Made by a program: the position numbers and the translations under genes. A DNA stretch of 64,000 nucleotides from Forficula auricularia (Eukaryota > Arthropoda > Insecta > Dermaptera > Forficulidae). Under the pieces are notes generated by a model. The model ran no database searches and was not told the DNA's origin. It was given only the letters and a program-made list of their open reading frames with translations. Of this stretch, positions 11,339 to 22,984 are shown piece by piece; the first letter of the stretch is position 1; every line of letters starts with the position of its first letter. The stretch is taken from assembly GCA_024734495.1 (NCBI GenBank), contig JALMQS010000099.1, positions 98,249,321 through 98,313,320 on the forward strand, given 5' to 3'.

Positions 11339-11850
11339 ATGAAAATTAGTCAAATTTTCAAACAATCATGACATTTTTTATTGTTATTGAAGAATTAAGT
11401 ATTTTTAATCCTTATAAATTTTCAAATTAGACCTAACGGATAAATATTATACGATATCCTGGAAAACAAGTAAGATGAAGGGAGGACCTCATTGATATTG
11501 TTTTGGAGAGTATCCTGCATAAGGGGGGCCTCGAAAAAAGACATCTGTCGAGATTCCTAGTGAACAGCTGTACCTACTATTGTGGGAGGTTTGCCGAGAC
11601 TATTTATTGTCAAACGCTGAACAAACCATCATTTATTTTAAATAGGGGTTTATTATTATTAGAAATCAATGCAATGTCCAGGAAGCTTCTCCTGGAATGA
11701 ATTAGATTCATCATTGTTTGTTTCGTGATTGATATTAACAAAAGTTATATGTAACAGGCAAAATGGATTTTAAGAAAATAGATTTTTACTAGGAAAATAC
11801 TATATGCCTGGGCAAATAGCTTTAAATATAAGATTGAAGACGGGCTGATA

Positions 11851-12092
11851 AGTGAATTTAGTGGATTTTGATGAGGCAGTCCACTAAATTCTGCTGAAAA
11901 TGAAATACTAAATATAATATTGTTAGTGTTACTGCCTTTTAGAGAGGAGAGAGAGGTGAATGTCACATTAGATTTCCTTCACTGACCTTTCAAAACCCTG
12001 AAGAACCGCAACCTCGGTTTTTGAATAAAAAAGATAATTATAATTATCTCTCTTTCTTTTTTTGAATTTTTGACTGCCTCATCAAAATCCAC
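11851..12092. repeat. Foldback with hammerhead-like apex
   Basis: GTGGATTTTGATGAGGCAGTC near 11851 is matched by its inverse GACTGCCTCATCAAAATCCAC near 12072. Between them, CTGAAGA at 11998-12004 is followed by ACCGCAACCTCGGT, a possible helix II, but the GAAA segment is degraded (TTTTTGAA). I treat it as a decayed hammerhead foldback. Confidence 0.45.
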
Positions 12093-12259
12093 TCAATTCA
12101 GCTTTAAATATTATTTAATTTCTAACAGTATCGCCTGAATTATTGAAATTTTTTTATTGATTTTATTATTATAAATATAAATACAACCTTAAAACGTTTA
12201 GTTTCTTAATGTGAAACCTACCAAGTATTTTTTATCGAATAATTAAAAAATAAAAAAAA

Positions 12260-12660
12260 TGTTTCACCAAGTACCAACACCAAACTCCTTAAAAACTCTT
12301 AAAACGTTTATTTAAAATCCAAGAACTTCTCCCTTTATCAATGGAATTTGAGAAATTTGTAAAATAGTTACTTTAAAGGATGATTACTAAGAGTTATAAT
12401 CGAGGGGTGAACCGCGATTGGAATTAGGTGTACACCATCTTGGAATTATTTGGAATTACTTTGGAATTCAATAGATAATCTATTGTCTTCTACTTGGAAA
12501 TGAAAGTGGAAGTGAAAGTAGGTGTACACAATTTTAGGTAGCAGTTCACCCCTCGGTTATAATTTATAATATTCCAAGCAACTATTTTTACAAATTTCTA
12601 AAATTCTATTGATAAAGGGAGAAATTATCCCTAAACGTTTTAAGATTGTTTTCTATATGG
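12260..12660. repeat. Nested palindromes, fam3 outer arms
   Basis: The outer arms contain AAAACGTTT and CTCCCTTTATCAATGGAA (about 12298-12375), with the inverse at 12580-12650. The inner arms, GTTATAATCGAGGGGTGAAC (from 12394) and GTTCACCCCTCGGTTATAAT (to 12565), enclose a second repeat of AGGTGTACAC in both orientations. To the left is TTTCACCAAGTACCAACACC, a motif that recurs beside many other foldbacks. The fam3 hammerhead core is degraded on both arms. Confidence 0.65.
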
Positions 12661-13194
12661 TTTCTTTTTTTTATTTATATCAATCATATTGTTTAGATTT
12701 TATTGTAAAATTCATAAGTAATTTAGGCTCTTCCGAATTAAGTTAGGTTCGGCCCTATTCAAAAATGTAATAGGTACATATTTTTAGAAGAAAAGAAATT
12801 GGATTCAAAACAAGACATATCCCAAATAAGACCGATAAGTAAGGTTCGGTTATGTTTTTTTATAAAAAATATTCGATTCCATACATGTCTTAATCGATTC
12901 AGTTACGTTATATTCAGTTTGGCTCCGTCATTTGCTCGGGGTAGCTTGAGTTCGACTCGGTTTTAGATCGATGAGGCCCAGGGCGGCCATAATTGTAACT
13001 CGTTTCATCCAAAATCTGAAATTTGTCACTTTTTGCACTAAGTTCACGATTAATAAAGCTAAAAAATAATTCAAATTTAAATTCATCGAAACATAGTTTT
13101 CCAGGTAAGTGAACTTTAACTTTTATTCTTTTAAGTTTCCGATAAGAAAAAAAAATGTTCAAACTTTTTTCATAAAAAGAAAGTTTTTGGAATT

Positions 13195-13680
13195 ACCATA
13201 CAGGGCGTGGACAAGTATTCTAATCGTGCTTGAAAAAGGTGTTTTTTTCTTTTGTTTTTTTATATGTGAGCGTGTCAGAGAAAAGGGCCCCTATCTTGAC
13301 CTACCAGTTTTTGCAGGAATTGCAAAAATGTGAGTTAATGTGGTTATAATTTTTGATTACATATTTGAATTCAGCAGCAAATTTTCATTTGGAATAGAAT
13401 AAGAGCGAGGGTAAAAATGGAAGGAAAGCCCTATTTTTGTCTGCTTAAAAATTGTCAAAATTTAAACGACTTAACTCAATACTACTTTTTTTACTTCTAA
13501 ATATTGAAAAATTCATAAGTAAATCAATTTTGCAATTTTCGGATGGTACAAAAAACGTTTTGTTCAGTTGTATCTCTAGAAACAGGAGATGCCATTAGCT
13601 CGATTTTGACCAGGTAAAGTTAAGGGCCTCTTTCCCTGACACCATCACATATCTTAGAAACGCTGAGAGTATTTTGATAA
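13195..13680. repeat. Dispersed repeat starting TACAGGGCGTGGACAAG
   Basis: See the similar start at 9948. The interior is AT-rich and has no recognisable protein. Confidence 0.3.
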
Positions 13681-13939
13681 AAATTAGAAAAAAACGACTT
13701 CAAAAAAATATTAAGAACTGAAAAATAAAATAAAATATAATGCACTACACAGTATAAAATACGCTAGCTGTTTGCCACTAGCAGCATCAGTCAGGTCATC
13801 AGGTCATTTAATAGCCATTTTCGTATAATGGGAGCCCCTGCTACTTAGACAAGTAAATTCACAGATCATTTAAGGGTGTGCCTACCCATCGAAAAAAGAC
13901 GCAAGCCATTTCTCCAATTTTAATGCATCTAATGCCAAG

Positions 13940-14110
13940 CAGATAGGAATCGGTCTCGCACCAAGCGTGCCTTCAAAGAGTCCTCAGATAAAGACTACAG
14001 AACCCATGGTCTCAATCATAGCCACAAATTGTAGAATTTATTTAGGTTGAATTTTATTACATGACGGTTTTTACAAAAATTACATGGCATCCAGAGCTCC
14101 AGAGGCCAAA
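13940..14110 (-). repeat. Dispersed repeat E, copy 1
   Basis: On the minus strand the block GAGACCATGGGTTC ... TTTGAAG ... GCGAGACCGATT matches 39520-39730 and 50030-50235 on the plus strand. All three contain a CTACAATTTGTG segment about 20-30 nt before the GAGACCA motif. No coding potential was seen. Class unknown. Confidence 0.6.
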
Positions 14111-15540
14111 TATTGCAATTTTTTCAATTAGGGCATACGGTTAGTTGGATTGATGTACGAAAGTACGAATGTACGTATGTTACTCTTTTTTTTTCGTCTA
14201 TGATTTTTTTCCCCACCGTTGAACCGATTGAAATGAAATTGAAAACCTACAATTACTTTTAACAAAATAAAGCGCTGACTAGTTTTTGGTACATATCAGC
14301 CCACTAAGTATTTTTTCTTTTATTCTATTACTATTTTAATCTTTTCTAAATATCTTGAAAATTACTTAACCAATTTTGATGAAATTTAATATTTTAATTA
14401 AGTAGGTACCTTGAGGACCACAAAAAAGGTTATATGAAGTTTTTAGTAAAATTATATTTTAAAGTAATTTAACCTAGAGTAAGAAAGTACTTTTTTTAAA
14501 TTCTTTCAAATTTATAATATATCTTATGGCTCATGGTTAATGGTCTCATTTGGAAGTAAATAAATATAATTTTTGTAATTTATTTCTGATTTTCTCTAGT
14601 TTCATTAGGCAATTCGTAAAATAAAAAAAGTTCCAGATCCAAACAAATTAATCTCTAGTTTTTTGTGTTAATTAAATTGTGCAAATGTAGCTAAGCCTGA
14701 ATCATAATCACTGATTCATACTGTTCTTGATAAAACCGCACAGAGCATCAGGAGTTGAAGTATTAAATTCTTAATTTTTTCTTTTCACAAAAATAAATGG
14801 TCAAAACTAAAAATATTTCTAATAAAAAAAAAAAATGTTTAGAAAATTACTTACCTTCATAATATATTTCTATCGGATCAATTTTCGTTAAGACAATACG
14901 ATTAAAAATAAAATTAAGTACAAGAGAATTTCTGATTTTTGTTTTTTTACCCTTATAACAAAATTACCGAAATAGAATAATTTAAATTAAATAATAGTTT
15001 TTTGAAATCAAGAATATAATTAAGACATAATACAAATAATTAAATAATAAGATTCCTCATCGTAATTGTTACCATCTGTAAATGTTTTCAATGACCAACC
15101 GACATTTCTATGATTTTCCTTGGAATTTTTTTTTGAAGAACATGTGTGTACCATATACGCATTGAGGAAGTATATATAGAGAACAAACAGCTGATCCACA
15201 TCAGTTTAAATTTCTATTTTAAGTAAAAAAAACTTCTCTTAGAAGCTTATTAGCAAAGTAATAGGTAATTCTTTTAAAATTTTTCTTCATCTGATTAAAT
15301 TATCTCTTGTCAAAAATTTGTCACAAATATGATCCTGTGAGTGAAAAGAGTAGAAATTAATTACTAATTAACAAGATAGTTATCTTTTTTTATACCAATA
15401 ACTAAAATGAAACATCGAATTTAAGATATTATAATCTTTGAGTGCTGAGCGATTTAAGTATTTTATTTTATTTTGAATATTTTTTTTTTATTTAAGAAGT
15501 TTCTCTAACTACTCCATACCCTTTGGAGGCAGGCTAGAAT
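14110..15540. other. AT-rich DNA with a weak dispersed repeat
   Basis: 14130-14400 contains phrases such as 'gttgaaccgattgaaatga' that are typical of interspersed repeats in insects. The rest is unremarkable AT-rich sequence. Confidence 0.35.
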
Positions 15541-15664
15541 TCAATTTTTTTGTTTGCTTACCGTAATTAGAAAAATCAATGAGATTGTCCTCTGCTTGAT
15601 GCAAATAAACATATACCTACTCATATATGGAAAATAAAAAATTATTTATTGATTTGAATAATAA

Positions 15665-15980
15665 AAAAATACAAATCTTTAAAAAAACAATCTTAGGAAC
15701 GTTTATTAACCTAAACGTTTCGGGAGAAATTCTCCCTTTATCAATGGAAATTTTTTTAAATTCATAAAATGAAAAAAAAGTTTATTTCTCTAATGTTTAG
15801 AAAGAAACCTTAAGAAATTTTAAATATTAAATAATATTTTTAATTTTTAATTTTTTAGGGTTGCTTTCTAAACATTAGCGAAAGCAACTTTTTTTCAATT
15901 TAAAAAAATGTCCATTGATAAAGGGAGAATTTCTCCCGAAACGTTTGTGTTAATAAAAGTTCCTAAGATTGCTTTTTAAA
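15665..15980. repeat. fam3 hammerhead foldback
   Basis: The two arms carry AAACGTTTCGGGAGAAATTC (from 15714) and the inverse form GAATTTCTCCCGAAACGTTT (to about 15948). Read from the arm toward its outer end, each has helix II (GGGAGAA...TTCTCCC) and GAAACGTT, but the core is TTGATAA instead of CTGATGA. Both are inactive relatives of the complete fam3 hammerhead at 27054-27098. Confidence 0.65.
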
Positions 15981-16042
15981 AGATTTGTATTTTTTTATAA
16001 TCATATACGATACCTATATGTATATATATATATTTATATATA

Positions 16043-16325
16043 TTCTTCTTCTTCGAGTGCCATACCCGAAACGGGTGTCGGCTCCTCTCCACATATACCT
16101 GTGCTGAGTGTGTTTAGTTGTTTTACACAGATATAAGGGACCTACTTTTTAACGCCGGTTCCGAACGGCTAATTTGGAGAGGTTACTAGGCAATTATACT
16201 CTTGGTAGGTTGACATTACTTTCCAAGAGGAGGCGACTGCAAATATCTATCTGCCGAGACTCGGTCTCGAACCAGCGATCTTCGAGTCAGCGGGCCAACA
16301 CTCTACCCACTGACCCACAGTCGCC
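16043..16325 (-). mobile_element. tRNA-derived SINE
   Basis: On the minus strand the element starts AGGCGACTGTGGGTCAGTGG. A pol III A box-like segment lies at 16303-16317 and a B box GGTTCGAGACC at 16263-16273. A unique body follows, containing GTTCGGAACCGGCGTT and GGAGCCGACACCCGTTTCGG, and then a (GAA)n tail at 16043-16055. A 3'-end fragment of the same family is at 32224-32273. Head, body and short-repeat tail fit the standard SINE plan. The partner LINE is unknown. Confidence 0.85.
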
Positions 16326-17265
16326 TTCATATATATATATAGCGATTATAAATATGTTGTATATATAATTTATATTTTTTTTAGATCAAGCGGAGAACAA
16401 CCTCAATGATTTCTCTTTACTCTTTAATCAACAACTCTACTACTCTTGGCAAAACAAAATCTTTTCCGTTATAGAAATATTTGAAACGTAGAGAAATATC
16501 ATTCAAAATGCGGAAAATAAGAGAAAAATTAAATTGTCCTATGGAGATAAGCTATCGATGGCTCGAATTAATGAGGTAAAATTTAACTAACTTGTGTGTG
16601 CTTATAAATTCTACCTCTCTGAACCAAGTTTCAGCTTTCTAATTCCAAGCAAAAAATTGCTAAATCACATGATTTTCCTTTTTTACAATTCTTTAGTAAA
16701 AAAAATGATTAAATATTAAAAATCGAATAACTATAATAAATTGAAATTTTATTTTTTAGATAATAAAAATCACCGTGAAATAATGTCTTTAATCCAATAA
16801 AATATTTCAATAATTTTTAATACTTTATAATCGAATACATGCTGCTGATTCATTTCTTGGATTAAATTTCATTGCTTAAAAAAGAAAAATAAATTACTAT
16901 TCCTTATTCTTCACATGTTTTTTATCACAATATTTAAATAAATTTAACCATTTTCTTTCGCCATAGTAGGTCAATTTCAGAAGTTAAATAAAGATCTAAT
17001 TTTTTCCTAAAATTCCATCTCAGTCATTTATTTCATATATTTTACAAATATACATTTATCAATCATATCTTATACTTATTATAATTGGGTTGGGCGACAA
17101 CGCTGACGTGATTTTTTTAATTTTAAAACCGACTAATAGACCAATAGTTCATGACAAATCAGCAAGAAGGTGGGCTTCACATGCTGCTATGGTTTTAATA
17201 TCGATATTAGATGCTGAATGTGTAAAATCTATAAGACTGAATAGAGAATTAGATATTTTTATTGT

Positions 17266-17995
17266 AAGATGACCAGACGTCCCGATTTTTAACAATTTGT
17301 CCCGCGTCCCGCGGCGTTTTAAGAAAGTCCCGATTTTTGAAAGAATGCTAAAAATGATTTTTTCATGTGGTATCATTATTAAAAAAAATATATTAAGGAA
17401 AAGGTTGAATTTTGGCCATCAGCAGCAATCACAACAGAGAACAAATGTTAGAAACATTATTAGATATAAAACTAAAGATTTGGGTATCTTTTTTTTTTAA
17501 ATAGTTAGAATGTTTTTCAAAAAAATCAGCTCGGGTTCAGATTAAATTTAAAGATGTATTTTTTTAAAGAGAAAGAATTCAATCTTTAGGACAAATTCTA
17601 AGATTTTAGTAGAAATATTATTAATTATGATACACGAGGGGATTCATCCCCTCAGGAATCGAACCTGAGAATCACATGCTTTCCGGGAAGGATAAATAAT
17701 AATATTTTCGTTTGAATATCTCGAAAAAAAAATACTTTTTGGAATTCTCTCTTAGAAGGGTAGTTGATACAAGAGAATTCTATCAACTTGGATTGAAAAT
17801 TTTAAGGGGGGAAAAATATTAATTTTCAAAATACGAACTCATTTTAAATTGTATATTTTATAAAGAGCTTGAAATATATATTTTCGTTTGAATATCTCGG
17901 GAAAAAAAAATATTTTTTGAACCCTCTCTTCGAAGAGGGTGATTGATACAAATTGTCCCGCTTCACCAATGTTGAAATCTGGTCACCTTATTTTA
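17266..17995. mobile_element. TIR element (TAAGRTGACCAGA ends)
   Basis: The left end TAAGATGACCAGACGTCCCG is matched by the inverted right end (TGGTCACCTTA, 17985-17995). The interior has CCCGATTTT/GTCCCG motifs near both ends and two copies of TTTCGTTTGAATATCTCG (17706 and 17882). No transposase frame is visible, so it is non-autonomous. A related CGTCC-type segment appears at 21735-21840. Confidence 0.55.
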
Positions 17996-18159
17996 TTGAC
18001 AATTCCCAAACATTATAATCCGTGAAGATGTAGTCAACCAAGTGGTGTCCCAAACTGCATAAGGAATTAATATAATCAAACAAATTTTTAAAAAATTCGT
18101 CAGCGCCTAAAACATCAACTTTTTTAATATGCAAGATTTCAATTTGCCGATGGTAATAG

Positions 18160-18460
18160 ATTCAAATTTTCTTAGAAAATTACAAGATGGTGTCATCTAT
18201 TAAATCCGATGGAATGGAATATCTTTAATTATATGTCAGTTGTTTTTCACTTCGGGAATCGAACCCGAGTGCCAGTAACAGCAATTCAGGCCATCTGGCT
18301 CACCTGCGGGATGCGAAACTCTCTGGACATATGTCGTATACACTCGGGTTCGATTCCGAGGGGTGAAAACAACCCCTGACATATAATTAAAAAATATTCC
18401 ATTCCATCGGATTTAATAGATGACAATTCATCTTATGATTTTCTAAGAACAAATTTTAAT
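18160..18460. mobile_element. Palindromic tRNA-like (B-box) element, copy 1
   Basis: The outer arms contain ATCCGATGGAATGGAATAT and TTAATTATATGTCAG, with the inverse from about 18376 to 18460. The apex has GGGAATCGAACCCGAGTGCC and, about 100 nt later, CACTCGGGTTCGATTCCGAG, so a perfect pol III B box (GGTTCGATTCC) can be read on both strands. I infer a tRNA-derived SINE-like unit turned into a foldback. Copy 2 is at 23630-23885. Confidence 0.65.
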
Positions 18461-18675
18461 GTTAATTTTAATAAATCCCGAGATTAAAAAATTATTTTCT
18501 ACCTTTCAGTGGATTTTCAAATAGGATCGTTGTAAAATCTCAGAATTGATAAAAATTGAAAATACTAACTATAAAATGGTCGATTGAATGTAAATAATTC
18601 CGTTTGTGAAGTGACCAGCTTACTATTACAACAAAACGAATGTCTACACCTGATAACAATGGATTAAATATTTCT

Positions 18676-18740
18676 AATTACAAAGACTGATGATGAAGGT
18701 CAAAATTCCGAAACTATATATAGTCTCTAATAAATTCATT
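18676..18740 (+). ncRNA. Hammerhead ribozyme, fam2, weak helix II
   Basis: CTGATGA is at 18687-18693, GAAAC follows ATTCC, and TAGTC ends at 18725. Core bases are intact, but helix II (GAAGG.../...ATTCC) has mismatches and helix III has an enlarged TA-rich loop. The upstream 3'UTR-like sequence (GTGACCAGCTTACTATTACA) is the fam2 signature. Confidence 0.55.
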
Positions 18741-19084
18741 TTATTATATATATTTAAAGTATATAGATGTACAGTAACACATGAATCTACTCCCCCCAGG
18801 ACATGGAAAAAATGGAAAATTAACAAATGAGAATTTCAAAGTTTGATCACTTAAATACTAGATTTTTTTGAAATATAATATTAAATTAAATTAATTATTC
18901 AACTTTGAAATTGGCAAAAACATTATTTTAGGCATTTTACGAAAATATTTATATAATATGTGTCTGTGTGTCTGTTTTAGCTTTCCCAGAACAAAATCAG
19001 TGTATATGTATTTGTTTATTGGTTATTATTTTTTGATATAGAAAGAGATTACAATCTCAAAAAATGATATTTTTTGAAAAATTT

Positions 19085-19330
19085 TGCATTTTTTTAACCA
19101 GAAGATCTGAAGCTAGAATTGCCAAAATTTAATCGATTCTGAGCATTAAAAATACAAACATAAGAATAACATAAGACGAACTTTCATAGATACCTATCTG
19201 AATAAAAAGACAGGCAGAAAATTATTTTGTTCCACGATTTATACATTTTCAATTTAATGAAAATAACAATTTTTGAGTGAATTCAATACTAGGAGGCAGG
19301 CGCCTGTTTCCCGGGCGTACCGAGTAAAAT
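19085..19330 (+). repeat. Dispersed repeat D, copy
   Basis: AACCAGAAGATCTGAAGCTAG at the start and GAGGCAGGCGCC...CGTACCGAGTAA at the end recur at 26460-26710 (+). A reversed form is at 24250-24530, and partial forms lie at 10550-10610, 32560-32620 and 43780-43930. The ends are not sharply defined and no protein is encoded. Confidence 0.5.
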
Positions 19331-19639
19331 AATAATTTGCTTAAAGAAGTTTCTGTGGTTTTAATAGAATATTTAAACTCAATGAAATAATATTGTCTTG
19401 ATAGTTTGTGTCTTTGGCACAAGACTCCGTCTGATACGTTTACCCCGCTAATGTAAATCAAGCATACGGTTAATTCTATTATCGTCTCGTTCGTATTACT
19501 AGTATTGATAAGTTTTGGTCCCAAAATCGAGTTTCTGTCAGTTGAAGTGAGAAAAATCACTAATCTTTAACTGAGGGGTGCTCAGAACCACCTCCCGGGG
19601 GGTGTTTTGAGGATATCGGCCGTGCTTTTCACTTGCCCC

Positions 19640-19760
19640 ATCCCCCCGTATTACATAAGTAGCAAGGGTTCGGGCGCGGGGGCGCGCGCGTCGCCCATGT
19701 TCTCGCCGCGTGCCGACGTCACGAGCGCATAAAACCGAGCCGAGCTAGGGACTGGGCGCG
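19640..19760 (+). promoter_or_regulatory. CpG-rich TATA-type promoter
   Basis: This is one of the few strongly GC-rich tracts in the window. It contains GCGCGCGCG (19683-19691), a CRE-like half site GACGTCACG (19715-19723) and a TATA-like CATAAAA at 19728-19734. Position and composition suggest a core promoter for a plus-strand transcript. The start site would lie about 25-45 nt after the TATA-like box. No experimental support. Confidence 0.5.
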
Positions 19761-19860
19761 AGTCGACGGCTCTTCAATTCCGCTCAGCAGTCAGCCCGAA
19801 GACACCCTCAACTTCGCGAACTACCTACAGTTTATTACTACCGAAACCCGCAACTACCAG
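19760..19860 (+). other. Probable first exon (5' UTR)
   Basis: GC-rich sequence downstream of the promoter runs to CTACCAG|GTAGGC, a good donor at 19860/19861. There is no convincing start codon in it, so it is probably untranslated with the coding sequence outside the window. The gene is not recognised. Confidence 0.4.
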
Positions 19861-20045
19861 GTAGGCAGACTCCCTATCTTATCAGACATCTTCTTCACTT
19901 TCTTCCACAATGACCTTGATGATATGGATTATCAACTGCGAATTGTGGCAGCAGACATCCAGGCGATTGATTCCTGGGATGATACCGTCCCCCCCATCCC
20001 CTCGTCCCCACTGGGGAAACAATTATTGCAAATTAATAGTTAACT

Positions 20046-20215
20046 CGTAAAATCGGCCCGGGGGCTTTTTCTTAAAAACAATCGCAGAATAAGCCAACCG
20101 AAACGTTTTATTTGTTTTCACAAATATGTGATTTAAACAAAATTTCAACCTTTAACAAAATCAATTTCAAAATGCAAGCTTTAACAGCTACTTATGCGAA
20201 TAAATACTTTGTCAA
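20046..20215 (+). repeat. Fragment of a PLE-type terminal repeat
   Basis: GCAGAATAAGCCAACCGAAACG and the following 100 nt align by eye with the right half of the foldback at 22985-23325 (GCAGAATAATCCGATCGAAACGTCG, then TTATTTGTT and a TTTCAACCTTTAA/TTTCAACTCTTAA segment). It retains the GAAACG 3' half of a hammerhead but not CUGANGA. Confidence 0.45.
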
Positions 20216-20979
20216 TTAATCGGAAATTGTGAAATTTAAAGGTGTGTATAATCAGGACCAGACAAAATGGAATTAATTCAATATTTATTTAATCCTCCGA
20301 GCTCTTTCGGCAATTATATTAAAATAAATTTAACATCTCTTCATTTAAAATAAAATAAAATCTAGTTCTTTTTTACAATTTTGATCCAATATTATGTAAA
20401 ATTGTTCAATTCATTTGCTAATTTTCTATTTTCCCCGAAGAAAGCGAAATGAATAATTATAGCTATTTAATTAAGCCATTTTCATTTATTAAGAAATTGG
20501 TGAACATTTATTTTCAATTTTAAAGGGGTGTGTGAATATATTGAACAAGGTCAGGGGACGCCCGGGCGTAGCAAAATTGCATCATATCCTCAATGAATTA
20601 TCTACGTTCTACTTCGCTCCATTGATAATCCAATCAAATATTATACATGGGAAATAAACATGCATAACAAAATACACTACTTTGGGATACTTTTGGCAGA
20701 GCCTCCTGGCTTACTTACTAGTGACCCCGAATTGACTACATTAAAAAAGCAAAATTATTAAAAATAGTATTTTATACTGGTAGAGTTGATAATTTTTTTA
20801 TTTTCTCTTGCTTGATATATATATACCTATCTTTAAGACTATAATTTGGAACATCAGCTTGCCCACAGGAAGCTACACATGCATTCAACTCTCCTACTCT
20901 CAAAATTTATTAATAAATGTTGAGCATATAAAACTTAATTTATTTTACAATTTCACTACGTTTTAATCAGTAAATCCTA

Positions 20980-21235
20980 TATTGATAGATTTATGAAAAT
21001 TAATTAATATTAAAGTTAAAGATAAGAGTAAATAAATATTATTAATATTGATTTACTATGAGTTAAGGATTTTAGGTCACTTATTTCACATTAAAAACAT
21101 TATGAAATAAGTGACCTAGAATCCCTTAACGCATAGTAAATCTACCCTAAATATAATATTTATTTAATTTTTACTTTTATTAAAGATGTTTCACCTTGCA
21201 CCAACACCACAATCTCTACTTAATTAATATTAAAG
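20980..21235. repeat. Foldback beside the TTTCAC...ACACCA motif
   Basis: The left arm reads ACTATGAGTTAAGGATTTTAG and GTCACTTATTTCA. The right arm is the inverse (TGAAATAAGTGACCTAGAATC, to about 21140). It is followed by TTTCACCTTGCACCAACACC. The same block, with another foldback inside it, is at 52335-52700. No hammerhead is left at this apex. Confidence 0.6.
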
Positions 21236-21239
21236 TTTA

Positions 21240-22000
21240 TTAAAAAAAGTATACTCTTATTTTTATTATACTTTCAACAAAATAAATGTTTTATTTCATA
21301 AGTTTAATACATATTAAAAATATACATTTTTCGTTATGATTAATCACCTACAAATATGTTTAGCTTTTTAATGAAAATATTTTGTTATTGTTATTTCAAG
21401 AATTTTTTCTTTGGAATTCTTATAGTAAATATTATTTTAATAAAATAGCCTATGCTAAAAGTACCAACTTTTTGATTAGCTCAAACTCACATTTATGTAA
21501 TTAATCAAATAATAGATATGTTAGAAAACATATGAGTAATTAATATTTTGTAAATTCCTTCAATGACTCAATGATTAAATTTAAAACATGTAACTAACAT
21601 TTAGAATACTTTTCTCAAACGAATTAGATGTACTTTGTTAATTATTATTTGTGAAACTTTGCTATAATTACAAAGAATGTTGCAAATTGAACAAAGTGTA
21701 ATAAATTCACATCATGTCAGATTATATTTAGGCTTACCATTCGTCCTTATTTGTCTGGGACTGTCCTTTTTTGAAAGTAGGGTCCAAGTGTTCGGTCCAG
21801 CTTGTCATTTTGTCCCAGATATTTGAAAAAAATCAAAAAGTGCCTAATATACTGGAAGTAAAAATTCATTACACCGTACAGTCTCGGAAAATGACAATCT
21901 TGTGACGCCATTAAAAATAACAAAGATTTTTTTAAAGAAAGTTCGAGCTAATGATAAATATTAATAAATAATAAATTTTTAATTAGTTATGTTCAGTTAA
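21240..22000. other. AT-rich DNA, nothing certain
   Basis: Only 21735-21840 stands out (CGTCC...GGGACTGTCC), resembling the interior of the TIR element at 17266. Confidence 0.4.
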
Positions 22001-22375
22001 GAGAAATTAAAAATTTACTACAATAAAAGATTGTCTTCTGATGGAAAAATAAATTGTTTATAACGAGACTATAATTTATATTTTTACTTTTCATCGTTTC
22101 ATTACAATTGATTCAATAGAAATTAATGTGAAAAAAAATTCTTGTGAATCAATTGTAATAGACTGATGAAGTTGGTAAAGCCTTCTGAACTATAACTTTC
22201 GTTATAAATAAACAATTATTTTAAAACAATATATTATTTATTTTAAAATAAATTTATTTTTATTTATTTTAAAAACAATTTATTTTTCCAGCAGAAAACA
22301 CACTCTTTTATTGTCTCCTTTAATTTATAAAAATTCTGCTACTCTCGGCAAAAAGAAACTTTCAATTTATATTAC
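22000..22375. mobile_element. fam1 hammerhead foldback, decayed
   Basis: The left arm (AAGATTGTCTTCTGATGG, TATAACGAGACTATAA) and the right arm (CAGCAGAAAACACACTC through CTCTCGGCAAAAAG) are fam1. The hammerhead (+) at 22155-22208 keeps CTGATGA at 22163-22169, but GAAA has become TGAA and the GTC site is lost. Confidence 0.65.
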
Positions 22376-22984
22376 TATATAATTCTTGTTTTTTGCTAAG
22401 CACTCCATTACTTAGCCTTTTTGTAAGTACTTAGATGTATATATAGTACGTCTCTCTTTTTAAAATCACATAGAAAGAAAGAGCTCACTTTCTGTTACGA
22501 ATAAACTCTTGAAATTGTCCTGGCTTGGGAAAAAAATATTATAGTAAACCTAATCATAATTCCATAATAAATTTCTGTGATTTTTTTATTTTTGAAAATG
22601 ATCTTCATTAAATTTTTCCAATATTGCTTTTTTTCTGCTCAAATTCACTCGTGTTCATGACCTAAGCATTAATATAAAGCGTGTAAAAAAGTGTTTATTC
22701 AGACCAAATGAATCTCCCAACAAATCGTTGAGCCATTAATTCGACGCAACCAATCAATAGAGCCCTTTAATTTGGAAAAGCAGAAAAAATTCGATTTTGC
22801 TTTTATTTATTTTTACCTTGTAATCAATCTATAAACCCTCTAATAATCAAAATAAGAGAAAATGTAATTCTTATTAATTTACTATTGACTAGATATGTAA
22901 TTTTCAAACCTAAGCTTGAGCCTATAATATTTAAACAAATTATAAATTTATTAGAAATATAGCTGGTAAAACTTTGATTTTTGT

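Larger units (their letters stand above)
15570..16470. mobile_element. fam2 element split by a fam3 foldback and a SINE
   Basis: A partial fam2 left arm (about 15575-15625) and a right arm (16380-16470, ending CTACTCTTGGCAAAACAAAA) enclose a fam3 palindrome (15665-15980) and the SINE at 16043-16325. The order implies successive insertion into the older fam2 copy. The fam2 hammerhead itself is missing. Confidence 0.55.

Noticed and set aside
11503..11700. 65-codon plus-strand frame
   Set aside because: No recognisable motif or repeat support. AT-rich chance frame cannot be excluded.
13098..13112. Perfect-looking plus-strand donor TTTCCAG|GTAAGT
   Set aside because: No exon-like composition upstream on that strand. 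A consensus donor alone occurs by chance in 64 kb.
12914..13162. 82-codon minus-strand frame with SYNYGRPGPHRSKTES
   Set aside because: No splice pattern, homology or conserved copy. Only part of it has coding-like composition.
17090..17272. 60-codon plus-strand frame ending at the TIR element (RRWASHAAMVLISILDAECV)
   Set aside because: Somewhat coding-like, but no recognisable domain and no continuation beyond the 17266-17995 element. Kept as unexplained.
17640..17690. tRNA-like string with GGAATCGAACCTGAG
   Set aside because: No acceptor or anticodon arms can be folded around it. Probably a B-box repeat fragment inside the TIR element.
19249..19560. 103-codon minus-strand frame upstream of the CpG island
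   Set aside because: Overlaps the dispersed repeat D boundary and shows no domain or supporting splice signals.
19910..20050. 46-codon plus-strand frame from ATG downstream of the first-exon donor
   Set aside because: It lies beyond the better-supported splice donor and runs into a PLE-type repeat fragment.
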